From Camarhynchus parvulus (lineage: Eukaryota; Chordata; Aves; Passeriformes; Thraupidae), in contig NC_044600.1 in assembly GCF_901933205.1 (NCBI RefSeq), positions 5,246,501-5,310,500 on the forward strand: 64,000 nt of DNA. The letters are read 5' to 3'. Shown here one piece after another: positions 32,758 through 45,824 of this stretch. How positions within the stretch are numbered: the stretch's first letter is position 1; every line of letters begins with the position of its first letter. A program made the translations under genes and the position numbers. The notes beneath the pieces were generated by a model. The model was not told where the DNA came from, made no database searches, and was given only the letters and a program-made list of their open reading frames with translations.

Positions 32758-33104
32758 GATGGAGAGCTGCTTCCCCTCCAAATCCCCCCACAACCCCTGG
32801 CAGAACTGACCTTCCAGCTGCACCCAAAATTCCTCAGGCTGCAGCTGGTTCCCCCTCAGACCTTATGGCTCTTACTCACCCCTGATTGTCCCTGTCCCTC
32901 AGCTGAAGATCCCCACACGGACAATCCCTGCTCTGGTTTGTCACCCTTAGAGCACCATGACGCTGCTGAACGCCCCAGGAGCAAAGGAGAACAGAGAGGG
33001 AAGGGTTTTTCCTTAAATACAGGCGTTTACTCATGTCTGTGCCTTGTGGTGTGATGGTGGACGGACCAACCATCCCAAAGGTCACAGCAACATCCCCAAA
33101 TATT

Positions 33105-33240
33105 CCCAGCAGTGCAGGCTGGACAGGGCTTGGAGCTCCCTGGGGTAGGAGAAGGCTCCCTGCTCATGCCAGGAGGTGGAACTGGCTGAGCTTTAAGGTC
33201 CCTTCAACCCAAACCATTCCAGGATTCCCTGATTCTGTGA
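33105..33240 (+). mobile_element. CR1 LINE 3' fragment
   Basis: GCAGGCTGGACAGGGCTTGG is followed by CTTTAAGGTCCCTTCAACCC and a GATTCTGTGA tail. Confidence 0.85.
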
Positions 33241-35415
33241 GATGTGGCCCCACAGCTGAGCCCACCCTGGGCTTTCTCCTGCTCCTGGCTCAGCTCTGTG
33301 AGCAGCACAAGGAAAAGCAAGTGCAGGTCCCCATCCACGTTCCAGTGGGAGCTGCACTGCAGGGCTGTGCAGAAGAAATGGCCCAACATATCCTTGGACT
33401 TTTGGAGCCATCCTTCCTCCAAAATGCTTAATTACCAATGGTTTGTTGCTCATGTTACCCTCCTGGAACGAGTTATGCAGCATCCCTCAATGAATAAGCA
33501 AAGAAAAGGGAAAATAAATATAAATCAGCGTTTTAACAGTAAAATCAAAAGACCCCATGAAAATCACTCGCCTTCCTCCCGACTTTATTGTTTGCACAAG
33601 TCTGACCAGCAACAAATAACCACGTCCACACCAGCGTTACTCCTTCAAACCCCTGGGGACAAACACAGGGCTCATTTCCACCGCATCCATCCTCCGGCTC
33701 CCGGTTCCCGGGGGATGCTCCCAGCCCTGCAGGTCTCACTTCCCTGCTAATTCCAGGTGCGGGCCCGGGTTCCAGCAGCCCCCACTGAGAGCGTGCTCAC
33801 AGAGCTGTCACCCCCTGCCAGCCTGACCCTTTGCACTCTCCAGCCAATTCCGGCTCCTTCCCATTTCCCGCAGGGTTCCGGCAGCACAGGGACCCCTCCA
33901 GCCTTTTCCCAGCTCTCCCCAGTCGGGTTTGGAGTCAAGGAGGGAGAGGAGGAGTGGATTCTGCATATTCAGCACTTGACCCTGCCTTTTCCCAGGCACA
34001 AATTCCAACGGGACCTCTCTAGGAGGGATCCCGACGGCTCCCCTGGGCATTCCTTGCTATTGTGGCTCCTCTCCGCTCCCCCAGGCGATGTGTGTTTGTA
34101 GTTACCAAATGCAAATCGCATTTCCCACCCTCCTGGCTGGAGTTCTCACTCCAGAAGATCCTTCCCGGTTTTTTTTCCCCCTCTCACCACCGTTTTGCAA
34201 TGCTCGGCGGAGTTCGCAGCCCCTCCCGTTGTCACCTCCCTGCGATCTGGGATGCGCGGGGAGCTGGATGGAGGGAAGGCACTGAGGTAATCCTGATTTA
34301 GTACCTGCAGCCCTCCGAACGCAGAAACTGCGGTTCTTGTGCAGCCTGGCAGCTGAAACTCCTTTTTCTGGGGAATGCCGGGCACTGACCCCTAATTTCA
34401 TTCAAAAAGGAAAACTCGAGATCGCTTTTGCCCTTGGGCAGCTGCGGTTTTCCAGGCGCTCTCGGAAGGGAGATGGCAGCAGGCAGAGCCCGTCAATGGC
34501 ACATTAACAACTGATAAGGAGGGTTAGCTCGCTCCTGGCACCCCCCGAGCTCGGGCTCAACTCCCAGCCCCTGCATCCTCAGCTCCCACCCCCTGCATCC
34601 CCGAGCTCCCAGCCCCTGCATCCCCTCCAGCCACCTCTGATTCCTTCCCTGCTCTCACAGAAACCTGGAGCACATTAAGGGGAGGGGGTGTTTTACAAGA
34701 AAAGCTCATGCATGCATTGATTCCGTGACCCAGCAGAGACCATTAAAAAGTGATGGAATGGACATGGAAATGAGTAATCGTCCAGCTGGGCTCGGGCTGA
34801 GCGCGGCCAACTCCACTCAATGGGAACCAAAAACGGAGCTGCTGGAGCCTCCAGGCAACGCTGGGAGCTGCAGGAATGCACCCGAAGGTTCCCATCCCCT
34901 TTACCTGTCCTCCTGGTGCTGTGGAGTCCCTGCAGCACCTGTTTGGACTCATCCTTTCTCTCCAAAGGCTGCACCAGCAGGAATCTCATCCCATCCAAGT
35001 GCTTGGCCAGATTCCCTGCTATGGGAAATGTGGGAGCCCCCATCCCTGGCTCCCAACCCCTTGCTGTTCACACACACCCTTGGCTCATCCAGCCCACATT
35101 CCCAAGGATCAGAAAATAACCCTGCACTGCCACAGCTTCCAGCACCAGCCCTGAATCCCAGGCAGACAGAGACCTGAGGAAGCAGAGGATAAGACAGGGG
35201 CTGAGAAAGGCAGGGATCTGTAATTAAAGGCAAAACTGTGCCAGTGAGAAGCAGAAAGAGTTACAAGTGAGCTGGTCCTCAGAAAAGGAAAGGAAAAGTA
35301 TGGACATGGGGCTTTGTGGACACAAGGCTCTCCTTACAGCCACTTTCTTCAGGACCAGCTTGGAAGGACATGCAGGAAAGATTGTCCTAGAAAACAAGGC
35401 ACAGAAAGTGATAAC
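33241..35415. other. Intergenic, IGBP1 to WNT11B 3' side
   Basis: I see no recognisable gene. A short CCCTGCATCC/GAGCTCCCAGCC repeat lies around 34555-34625. Confidence 0.4.
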
Positions 35416-35417
35416 AT

Positions 35418-35423
35418 TTATTT
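35418..35423 (-). other. Candidate polyadenylation signal of WNT11B
   Basis: TTTATT on the plus strand (AATAAA for the WNT11B transcript) lies about 885 bases beyond the stop codon. It is the clearest hexamer in range. Confidence 0.4.
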
Positions 35424-36306
35424 AAAAACACACATCAGAATCCCACTTACAGGAAGTACAGAAAATAAAGGTTATTTCTTGCTTCCCCAAGGCCCTGGAG
35501 TTGTGCCCCCTCTCCAGGCCAGAATTCCAACACACCTGGTCGTGAAGGGTGGAAGGAATGGGCTGAAGTCCTCAGTGGGCCAGAAGGAGGAGCAGGAAAG
35601 ACAAGCCATGAGAATTTAATGTATTGAGTGGGCTCCCACCTCTGATATGGGGACAGAAGCTACAGTGATGCCATGGCTGGGTTGTTGACATGTGGTCAGG
35701 CGTGGGTTTGCCAAGCTGCCCAGTTTTGGCAGCCCCCAGGAGCTCTCCTGCACATGATGTCTCTGCCATCAACAAGAGCAGCACCATCTTCATGCAAATG
35801 TCTCCACTGGGGTGCTGCAAAGGGCCCTGGAGCAGCGTTCTCCCCTGCATGAGCCCACAGCAGAGTCCTCTTCCCGAGGGAGCTGCCCATGACCCCCTCA
35901 CCCGAAGCAGCAGCATTCCATCTCTGCAGCCTTCTCCCAGTGGATAACTCTACCCCCTTCCATCTATCACTCCTGGCTTTCAGGAGCTGTCAGAATCCTC
36001 CTGCAAAGGGACAATGGCAGCCCAGGGTCCCTGTTCCCTCCCAGAAAAAGGGGCCTGTGGAATGATCAATGGCTTTTCCCAGCTGGAGACAAAGGGCTGG
36101 CCACTGACCAGCTGCAGGAGGGCAGCTCTTTGTCCTGCCCTGAGGTCTGGATTGGAAGGGACCGAAAATTCCCAAAATCTCTCAGTCTGAGGCTTTCCAT
36201 GAGACATCAGGCTTCCTGCACAGCCTCCTCCTTGCTGGGAGCATCCCTTGGGACGGGCTCCTGGTGTCCAGCCGTGCCTGGTGGGTGCCAGAGGGGGTTC
36301 TCCTGC

Positions 36307-39255
36307 TCACTTGCAGACATGTCTCTCCAGGCTGCGGCGGCAGCGCCGGCACACCACGGAGCAGCACCAGCGGTAGCGGCAGTGGCAGCGCTCCTGCACC
36401 TCCTCCGTGTAGGTGTTGTAGCCACGGCCACAGCACAGCAGGTCACAGCTGTCACTGCCCACTGAGCTCCTGTTACATGGCCTGCAGAGAGATGTGGGAC
36501 CTGGGGACCTGCCCTCTCCAGCCCTGGCCTTCCCTAGAGTTGGTGTGCTCAGAGCAGGAGGCTGCAGGATCATGGAGTCATGGAATGGTTGGGGTGGAAG
36601 GGACCTTAATGATCATCCCATGCCACCCCCTGCCATGGGCAGGGACAGCTTTCACTATTCCACAGGTTGCTCCAAGCCCTGTCCAACCTGGCCTTGGACA
36701 CTTCCAGGGATCCAGGGGCAGACACAGCTTCTCTGTGCCAGGGTTACTCCACCCTCACAGCCAGGAATCCCTTCCCAATATTCCAACAAACCCTGGCAGT
36801 GGAAAGCCATTCCCCCTTGTCCTATCCCTCCATCCTTTGTCCCAAGTCCTTCTCCAGCTCTCCGGGAGCCCTTTTAGGCCCTGGAAGGGGCTCTGAGATC
36901 TCCCTGGAGCCTTCTCTTCTCCAGGTGAGCATTCCACAGCTCTCCCAGCCTGGCTCCAGGCCTCAGAGCATCCCCATGGGCACACATGGAGTTGTTGAAC
37001 AAGTCCCTGCCTGTCTTGTGTTGGGGCCCCAGACCTGGACACAGCAGTGCAGGAGGGGTCTCACAAGACAGGGATTCAGGGATCTGCTTCAGGCTCACCC
37101 CAGCCCAGCCACATCAGCAGCCCAGGACACCCAAACCCAGCAGAACAGGCACTCCTGGAATCAGAGGCTGAGTTCTTCCTACCTGTCCTGTGTCCCCAGA
37201 GAACCCAGCTGGGGGTTTGGGGTGCAGTAGTCAGGAGAGCTGATGAGATAAACCAGATCCATCTCTGTCACTGGCCTGGCATCCCCTTCCTTGGGGATCA
37301 GCTGCTTCCTGGGCCCCACGAGCCGATGGGTCACCTTGAGGGCTGCCAGGTACCTGGATTTGAGGTCAGAGGCAATTTCACCCAGGTCTGGCAGCCCTTT
37401 CCAGCAGGTCTTCACTGAGCAGGAGCCTGAAATCCCGTGGCATTTACACCTGGTATCCAGGGAGTCACTGAGCACCTGCAGGGAAACAGAGTTTGCTCTC
37501 TCCTGGTACTGCCCCAGGGATTGACTCCCAAGGGCACCCACGGGAGTTTCAAGGAATGAAAGAGCTCAGAGCTGAATATAATGGGGCAGTCAGGGGCTCA
37601 GCCCTGCTTCAACCCCTTCTGATAAGAACCTGATCCTTGGAAAACTTCCAGGGGAGCTGGCAACAGGGCTGGAGGCTTCCCAAGCCTCACCTGGGGAACA
37701 GGAGTGGATGGAAGCACAAAAATGGGATGGGCTGGGGAGCCCAGCTGGAGCAGGGCAGGAGGAGCTCTGTTTCCACTGAGAAGGGTGGGAAGAAGAGCTC
37801 TCCTGTCTCCCAGAGAGCTGTGTCCCAGCTCTCCCAGAGCACTGGGAGTACTGGTGTGAAATATCAGCTAACTGGGAATACTGGTGTGAAGTGCCAGATG
37901 TGCTGGTTATGGAAAGGGTGTGGGATGTCTGGGGGTGGGCAGCGGTGTGTGTGGGTGTGGGAGGGGGGGGTGCCTGCTAACACACTTTTTAACCATTTTG
38001 TTGCCTCCTGACGTTCAGGACATCCCAAAAACCTGCCTGACATCTGCTGCCTTAAATTATGGACCTCTGCTCCTGCTGCTGAGCTCCATCTATCCTCAGA
38101 CCCACTGTGTCACCCCCGGGCAGTCCTGGAGGAGCTCACACACCCCACCCCAGACCGCAGCAGCTCCGCACCCCCCATCCCAACCCGCATCCCCGGGGGT
38201 GCCGCACCCACCGCCCGTCCCACGGCTCCGTTGTGCCGGTTCACGGCCCGGAGCCCGGGCGCGGCAGCGGTGCCGGCTCTGGCGGAGCCGTCGGTGAAGG
38301 CGGCCCCGAGCTGCAGCCCGTGGCTCAGGTTGTCGCCGCAGCCGCCCCAGCGGGAGCCGGGCGCGGGGGGCTCGGCGGGCGCGGGGCCGCAGGAGCAGCG
38401 CGGGAGCTCCCCGGAGGCGCAGGAGCGGGCGATGCTCTGCGCCACGGCCGCCGCTGCCAGGGCGTGCACGAAGGCGGCTTCCCGAGTTCCTGCGGGGAAA
38501 ACAGGGATGTTTGGATGTTTCCTTCCTCGCTGCCCAGCCAGGCTCCTCTCTCGCACATCTCTCAGCGCAAGGAGTTTCTTTATCTCGTCTTGCGGCGGGA
38601 TAAACGCAAGGGCTCTCAAATTTTGCGTTTTTCACCTGTGGCCCCTGGGTTACACTGACGTATCCCCACCTCTTCCCCCGCGTTTTTTTTGCAGCCCCTG
38701 GCAGCTGTCTGAAATGGAATTCACTGTCTGTCACCTCCCCCAGACGGAACTTGCACGGGATTAACACCACGTAAAGGCAGCATATTTACCCCAAAACAGA
38801 AACCCACGCGCTGCCAAGCCCGGGATGCTCCCGGGGCAGAGCAGGCTGGGCGGGAGGAGCATCCCTTACCTGTGAGCAGGTCGGGGCCGAAGCTGGGGGC
38901 ACGCTGGATGGAGGAGCAGTTCCAGCGCATGTCCGCAAAGCTCTGCTGGCACAGCTGCTGCGTCCGGCGGGCGGCCCGCACGATGCTGGGCATCGCCTCC
39001 AGGTGCCGGCGGCACAGCTGCAGCTGCTCGGGCACCAGCAGCCGGCAGTGCTGGCTCTCGTTCCAGGCCACCCCGCTGCCCGCCAGCCCGCTGTGGGGAG
39101 AGCTGGGGGTCACTGGGGGCGCCGCAGCGCCCCGAGGGACCGCCGAGAGGGGCTCTGGAAGGAGAGATCCCGATCCCTACTCACAGCCACTGGATGGCTG
39201 CGGAGAGCCCCAGCTGGCACAGCAGCGCGGTGGCAGCGGCGGCAGGGCGGCCCAT
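36307..39255 (-). CDS. WNT11B: Wnt11-family secreted ligand, probable WNT11B, 5 exons
   Basis: Exons in transcript order: 39185-39255, 38870-39090, 38212-38489, 37183-37475, 36307-36481. Phases close (1038 nt, 345 residues). It encodes a secreted lipid-modified Wnt that acts through Frizzled, mainly non-canonical in the Wnt11 group. A signal peptide opens the protein. Family signatures are [22 protein letters not shown], the lipid-modified serine loop [23 protein letters not shown] and the cysteine-rich end [16 protein letters not shown]. Divergence from mammalian WNT11 within these blocks, and a location in the Xq13.1-like cluster rather than beside UVRAG, favour WNT11B. That second Wnt11 gene is described in chick and Xenopus and, to my knowledge, absent from eutherian mammals. 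Orthology needs a tree; the family call is firm. Confidence 0.93.
36568..37095 (-). mobile_element. CR1 LINE fragment, longer copy, in the last WNT11B intron
   Basis: It begins with CATGGAATGGTTGGGGTGGA and continues through CCATGGGCAGGGACAG and GCTCCAAGCCCTGTCCAACC to GAGCATCCCCATGGG. The far end is approximate. Confidence 0.85.
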
Positions 39256-39256
39256 G

Positions 39257-39470
39257 GCTGGGAATGGGGCTGGGAATGGGGATTGGGGGCTGGGATGGGG
39301 CTGGGAGGGGGATTGGGGGCTGGGATGGGGCTGGGAGGGGGCTGGGGGCTGGGATGGGGACTGGGATGGGGACTGGGGGCTGGGAGTGTGTTGGGACAGG
39401 GATTGAGAACTGGGATGGGGCTGGGATGGGGACTGGGAGCTGGGATGGGGCTGGGGCAGGGATTGTGAGC
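39257..39470. repeat. GCTGGGATGGGG minisatellite between the WNT11B TATA box and its start codon
   Basis: About 15-18 variant units of GCTGGGATGGGG / GGGATTGGGGGCTGGGA begin two bases above the WNT11B ATG. The plus strand is G-rich with many G3-G5 runs, so the WNT11B transcript 5'UTR would be C-rich and its template strand G-rich. Confidence 0.92.
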
Positions 39471-39500
39471 AAGGCTGGGGCCGCTCGGCCCCACCGCCCC

Positions 39501-39507
39501 TTTTATA
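39501..39507 (-). promoter_or_regulatory. TATA box of WNT11B
   Basis: TATAAAA reads on the minus strand in a GC-rich setting, about 250 bases above the ATG. A start site roughly 30 bases downstream would place the whole minisatellite in the 5'UTR. Confidence 0.6.
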
Positions 39508-39509
39508 GC

Positions 39510-42500
39510 AGCGGGTCCTGCCCCCCGGGGAGGGGAACAAAGGCGGTTTCGGTGCCATTCACAGGGTTAGGGACAAGGAGGGGCTGGAGGGAGGCCAGCT
39601 GTCACCAGCAGTGGCCGTCCCCAAACAGCACCTGGAGGGGGTGAGGGATGACCCGCCGCAGGATGTTCCCCCAGCACTGCTAAGGCCACTGCTGACCGTG
39701 TCCCCAGAGTGCCACATCCACGTGGATTTTAAATCACTGCAGGGATGTGACTCCACCGCTGCCCTGGGTGCCTTTCCCATGAGGAATTTTCCCTAATATC
39801 CAACTAAACCTCCCCTGGCACAGCTGGAAGCTGTGCCCTCCTGTCCCTTGTCCCCTGGGAACAGAGCCCGACCCCCCTGGCTGCACCCTCCTGTAGGGTC
39901 AGCACAGGCTCACAATTTCTATTTCTTTTTCTGCCCTGGCAGGGCACCAGGGCTGGCTCGTGCCTGTCACAAGGTGCATTTCTCAGGATCTCTCTCTCCT
40001 ACAAGTACAAAACCAAAAGTGCTGCCTGGAGCCCGTGAGGAACCAGGTAGGCCGGGATTTTCCCACAGTGGGAGGTGACATTTGCCACAAGCCCAGCTGA
40101 CCCCAGGTTTTGGAAGGCATGACAGGTTGAAACCACTTTTTAGGCTTTCACTTTCTCCCTGGCTGTGCTACTTCCTCTCTTTCTGGAAGGTGCTTTTCCT
40201 TGACAGAACCAAACTGGTGTTTGGTTGCCATCCCCCTGTGAGCTCTCACCTTGACAGGACATGCCTGGATGGTTGATTGTTGTCCCCTTGTGACCTTCCT
40301 TTGACTTGGGATCACGTGCACTGAAACCAAAACACAAGGCTTGAGTTATTGTCCTTCCCAAACTGTTCCCTTGGGATGCAAAGGCCACAGCCCATTGTGC
40401 TGGAGCAATGGCCCTTGAGGAAGGGTCCCAGGTCACTCCCAAATGCCCCACCAAGTTACAGGGGATTGGTTAAAGGGCAGAGAGAAAAGGAGGAACACAG
40501 GGGTGACCCCTAAACACCAAACCTGATGCTTGGGATTCTGTCCCTTGTGGCTTCCAGCTCAACTCCTCCTCAGGGTGTGGATGGAGTCTTGTGTTGGGAC
40601 CTGGAGGATCTCCAGGGGATTGCCAGGACAGCACTGGGGTTGGATGGCAGCTGGGAAGGCACCTGAGTTCCCAGGGGGTTCCAAAGCCATGAGAATGGTC
40701 AGGAAAAGAGCTGGAATGCAGAGAGGAACCAGGGCTGGCAGGAGGGAATTCCCTTCACAGGCGATGGGGGCTGTGATCAGCACCAGGATCGGCACCAGGT
40801 CCCACCCCATCCCTTCCCTTGGGATGGGAGCTCACCCTGGGGATGGGCAATGGAAGCAGTGCCAGCACAGGGAACTGTCACAGGCTGCCACCTCCCACCA
40901 GAGGTATTTTTACCAATCCCTTTTCACAGGAAAGTTTTGCAATGACGGAGTAGTAAGAAAAACACAAACCCTTCCTTTTAAAGCAAACCCAGCCCTCCTT
41001 TGAACGTCAATTCCTCTTTTTAGCTCAATCCTTGGAAAAAGTGGAGGGTGAGTGCTAAAAATACCCCTTCCTTCCCCTTCCAAACTGGGCTGGCGGTGGG
41101 CAGGAGGGGATTCCCAGCGCAGGAGAGGCTTCCCTTCCCCAGCTGGGGCTTCACTGCTGGGCAGAGACCAAAGGAGCCGGGAAAACATTGGGAAAGGTCC
41201 TGTCCCATCCCATCCCCCTGCCTGGTGTTGGCCACCCTGGGGACACAGGGAGGGGACAGCTCCAGGAGGGGCCAAAGGGGCAGAGCTGGTGCTGGCTCAG
41301 AGCTCCTGGGGGGAGGCTTTAGTGCAGGAACAGCAAAGAGTTGTCCTGGAGGGGCAAAGGTTGCTGTCCCTCACTCCAGGGAGGCAGGGGCCAAAGCAAA
41401 CACCTGTGAGTGGATTGTGACCCCTGTGAGCACGCGGGGTCCCCATGCACTGTCCCAGCTCCCAGTGTCCCTGGCTTCCAGGCTCAGCAGGGGCAGATCC
41501 AGGGACCTTCCAGGGGTTTCCCTGCCATCCAAGTGTCCCCTCAGGCCCCGGCGGCCTCGGCTCCCAGCCCAGCCTCACCTCCCGGCCGAGCCTGTGAGGA
41601 GCCACATCCTGTGCCAGAGCGGTGACAGCGACACAGGGGGTGGTGGCACGTGGTCATGGGGCACTGACGCTCCAGCTTGGGATGGGGATGAGATTCCTGC
41701 TGCTGGTGGGCACTGGCAGCACCCTGTCCCCAGTGGGACGGTCACCCTGGGTGGCAGGAGCCCTTCCTGCCACGGAGCTCAGCTCTCCTTCAGTGAAACC
41801 ATCCCCTTCCTCTTTCCAGAGAGCACGAGAGAACAGGCTGGGGACAGTGGCAGGGACCTGATCCTGCAGAGCCACCTGTCCCCACAGCATCCCAAACCTG
41901 GGAGCAGGGACAGTGCCTCTGCATGAGGACACACACTGGGTGACACTTCCCGGTGCCAGCGCTGCCTGTGCCCACAGCAGTGTCCCCGTGCAAGCCCAGC
42001 ACAGCTGGCAGGGAGGATCCAGCTGCAGAACATGTGGCACATCTGTCCCAGCACAGGGAGGTGACACTGCAGAGGCAGGAGGGACCCGGGGGGACACGTT
42101 CCACATCTGCCACACCCCGAGGCACCTCGGGATGGAGGGCCCAGCCCGGCCAGAGCCTCTGGAGAGGAGGAAAAGTGTCATGAACGACACGGCCGGCCTC
42201 CCCCCGGGCTGGGAGGAGCTGCCAGGGCAGCTGTGCCAGTCACGGAGCCGCTGGGGCAGGCAGGGATAATGGGAAGCAGCCCTACGGACGGGAGGGACGC
42301 AGGGCGGTGTCCTGGAGGTGCCACCAGCCTCTTGTCCCATCCCAAAGCCACAGAGAAAGCACCACATGCACCAGGAGAACATCCCAGGCAGCATGAGGAT
42401 GGGCCTCGATGAGATCAAAAGGGTTTGGGAATGGGAGCTGCAGCAATATCAGGGAAAATAAAATAAACTGTACCTCCAGCAGCCCTCTGGAAAGGGATGT

Positions 42501-45500
42501 ACCTTCAGCTGGGTGAAAGGAGTCCTTATCTTCCTTATCTTATCAGGGCTGGGGAGATTTAGGTTAATTTGGGCTCTGTCTGAACACAGAGGAGAAGAAA
42601 TGCTCTCCTCTCTGCCCAGCTGGGATGGCCTGAGGAGGGAGATCTGCCAGGCACTTCCCAGGACATCCTTCAGCTCCTGCAGCAGATGAAGCTCTGGATC
42701 ATGAAAAAAAAGACAAAGAAAAAGGAGGGAAAAGGGAAAAAATAAAAGAAGAAAAAGGGGAAAAGCAAAACTGCTGTAATTGAAGGGAGTTGAGGGAAGG
42801 TAATTTCCGCCTGGGTTAGTGAAACAGCTCGGTGGAAATTTTTGATGAAAATCTATTCTTCTTTGAAAATGCAGATCCAGGGAAATGTGAAGGCTTTCCA
42901 CTGGAAAGAATGAGTTTTGCTGGATTTCTCAACCAGTTCTCTAGAAAATTTGTCAATGGTCACAACATTTTAATCACTGCTGCTTTTTTTGTCAGACCAA
43001 AATTTACACTCCTGCCGTCTTCCAGCCTGACACGAAAATGCAACATTTTTGGCATCGTCGCTTTATTTGTTCAAAATTTAATATTCTACAGATCTTTTGC
43101 CCTCCTTCTGGATCAAGAAAACACTGGAAATGCCAAGACATGCCTGGGATAGGGAAACCATTTCCCCTAAAGCACGGGAAGCTCCGGATGAGCAGCAGAG
43201 CAGAGCTCAGCACAGACCCCGCGTTTCTCTTGGCCTCGTGTTGGTTCTGGGGACACAGACGTGGTTTGCTGCCACCTCACTGTCCCACCCTGGGCCAGCA
43301 CAGGCTCACCTCATGTCCTGCTCCTGGCCAAGCTGTTCCTGGGGCTGGAAGAAGTGGGCATTGCCCTCAGATTCAATTCTTGGTAAATCCACGAGAGCAC
43401 AACCTGGAATCCTGTTTTTCTTTGAGGCAGGAAAGCACGCAGACATCAATAATGGTGATAACCCAATAGCACTGCCCTGGCTCATTTTCCACACCTTCAC
43501 AGCCCCTCCTCAGCCTGGGAAGTTCTCCCTCTCCCCCCCTTACCCTGGGCTTTACAGAACCCTTAGGGCTGGAAAAAATCCTCTGAGATCAAGCCCAGTT
43601 ATTTGGGAGCTTTTTTCTGTGGGGTAAAACCAAACCCAGCATTCTCCCCCTCTATTTTTAGTGCGTTTTCCAGCAGATGCTTCAATCCCCAGAGAAACCC
43701 CAGCATCAGCAGCCGCTGTCCCCAAGTGCCACTGCCCTGAAGAGGTCAACCCCCGCCAGCTGCTGCTCTGCGGGGACACAAACACGGCTGGGGACACTCA
43801 GGATGGCCGAGGCAGCGCCTGGCACCGAGTGGCGGCAGCACATGGTGTCCCTGAGCACCCCGTGGTACGCGGCGTCCCCGCCCGTCCCCAGCTCCCAGCG
43901 TAACGCTGGTGGGAGAGCAGCACAAAGCCAGGACATCTCCTGTGATACAGCCTGGGAAGGGGTTAAAACGAGGAGCAGAGGCCACAAAAATGCACCAGAG
44001 ACGCCCAGGGAAGGCAGTTTGGGCACTGAAGTGTCCCTGCAATATCACCGAACGCTGGGGCAGGAGGATGGCATGGATCGGGATGGGCTGAGCTCCCCCA
44101 GCTGCTGCCCCAGCACTTGGAAAAGCAAATCCTGCCCCAGGGACAGTCTGAACTCACCTGGGGACACTGGGGAAGCAGGTCCCTGCCCCTGGAGCTCGGG
44201 TGTCCCCCAAGGACAGGGGACAGTGCTGGGGAGAAGCCCCAGGTGGGCGCAGCAGCTCCTGGGACACTCCATGCCCAGAGCCCGGCTGGCTGAGGCTGCC
44301 CAGGGACATCAGCTGGGGACAGCACTGGGGATGGGGCCAGGGAACACCGGGATGGGAGCAGACAAGGGTTGTGGTGGCTGTGGCACAGGGACTTTGTGAC
44401 CTGAGAGGGACATGGGAACAGGAGTTCAGGGGGAAGGGGTGTGGGAGCAGGAGATCCAGCAAACAGCAGCCCTGGAGCAGGAGACTGGGTTCTCTCCTGT
44501 CCCCAAGGTCCTGCAAGGTGGTGACACACAGTGACACAGCCATAGCCACTGGCTGTGAAAGGGCACAGAGCTCTGCATCAGAGGGAAACTGAGGCAGGGG
44601 TGGGAATGTGGGGGCCACCAAAGTCACCAGGGGGGTGACTGGAGCTGTGTGCCCAGCAAAGGACAGGAAGCTGAAGCCCTGACATATTTTACACCAAAAA
44701 TGCCCTTTCTGCTTCCCAGTAAAACCATGATAAGCTTGAAAAAAAAAAAAAGAAGAAAATGAAGCAATTGGGATTTTAAGTAACTTCCAAGCCCTTTTGC
44801 TCCCACAGCTCCAACCCCCCAGGTGTGTGGAGGTGACTGGGCCCAGCTGGGGACTTCCAAGGTGGAACCAAATGGATGTGAAACGTTAAAGGTTTCACTG
44901 CAGCCTCAGTTTTGTATTTCCTGGAGCTGGCCCAGCCCTTCAGGTGCTGCCCTGGGAAGCTGGGCAGGTCACTCAAGGGGGAGATGGGCACCAGCACACA
45001 GTGACAATCCCACTCAACACCTTCTCCTGCTGCCTTGCCAAGCTGGGGTCTGAGCCCCTGGATGATCCCTGGCTTTGGAGGGTGCTCAGAGGGTGCCAAA
45101 TCCACCCAGGACCACAATTCGGGCAGCACTTACCTCGTGCTGGGACCAGCTGTCTCTGCCACCGTCACCTCGGGGGTCCTGGCACTGAGGGTGGGACATC
45201 TTGTGCCAGCCAGGGACGGCACAGACCCCCACTTCTCCCATTCCCACTGTCCCAGTGGGTGAGGACAGGGTGGAATTCCTCCCAGCATCCACAGCAAGGA
45301 AAAGCAGCAGAGAGGTGGGCACACAAACCCCCTCCCCACCCCAGCACTGAGAGCCACCACTAAGCACCATTCCCATTCCCTCCTGCTCCTTCCTGGATTA
45401 GGGAATGCTTCAGGAGGAGCAGCAGGGCATTAGCAGAGCTATTAAACCTTTTTAAAGGGGCTGCTGGGCTAGCTGGGAAACAGCCAGGTGGCCCCAATGG

Positions 45501-45824
45501 AGACAATTCCCATCCAGCTGAGTGTGATGTGGAGGAAGGGGGATGCTCAGAGCAGCCAGCCCAGGGCTTGGTTTCCTGTGCTGAGAGATGGGAATGTGTG
45601 ATGGCACCCCAAATTCCATGTTTAATTTCTGGCAGGGGTCAGAGAGGATGGGGGAATGTCCCTCCTGGAGAAGGGGAGGTGGCTCAGAGCCCAGCACCCA
45701 CCACGCTCCTGTCACTGGGTTCACAAATCACGCAGGTACCAGTGAGACTTCAACCACAATAATATTATTAATATTAATATTATTAATAATAATTAGAGTT
45801 CTGACCGATGGCTGCAGCTCTGGG
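39510..45824. other. Intergenic, upstream of WNT11B and downstream of the LRR receptor
   Basis: About 6.3 kb without a recognisable gene. An AT-richer segment lies at about 42690-43160 and an A-run at 44737-44750. A possible minus-strand ATTAAA signal for the LRR gene (plus-strand 45620-45625) lies 200 bases past its stop. Confidence 0.4.
45758..45795. repeat. (AAT)n-type microsatellite
   Basis: Alternating AATATTATT and AATAAT units run for about 38 bases, just beyond the LRR gene stop codon. Confidence 0.85.

Noticed and set aside
44737..44760. Poly(A) tract considered as a retrogene tail
   Set aside because: No reading frame or processed-gene sequence precedes it on either strand.
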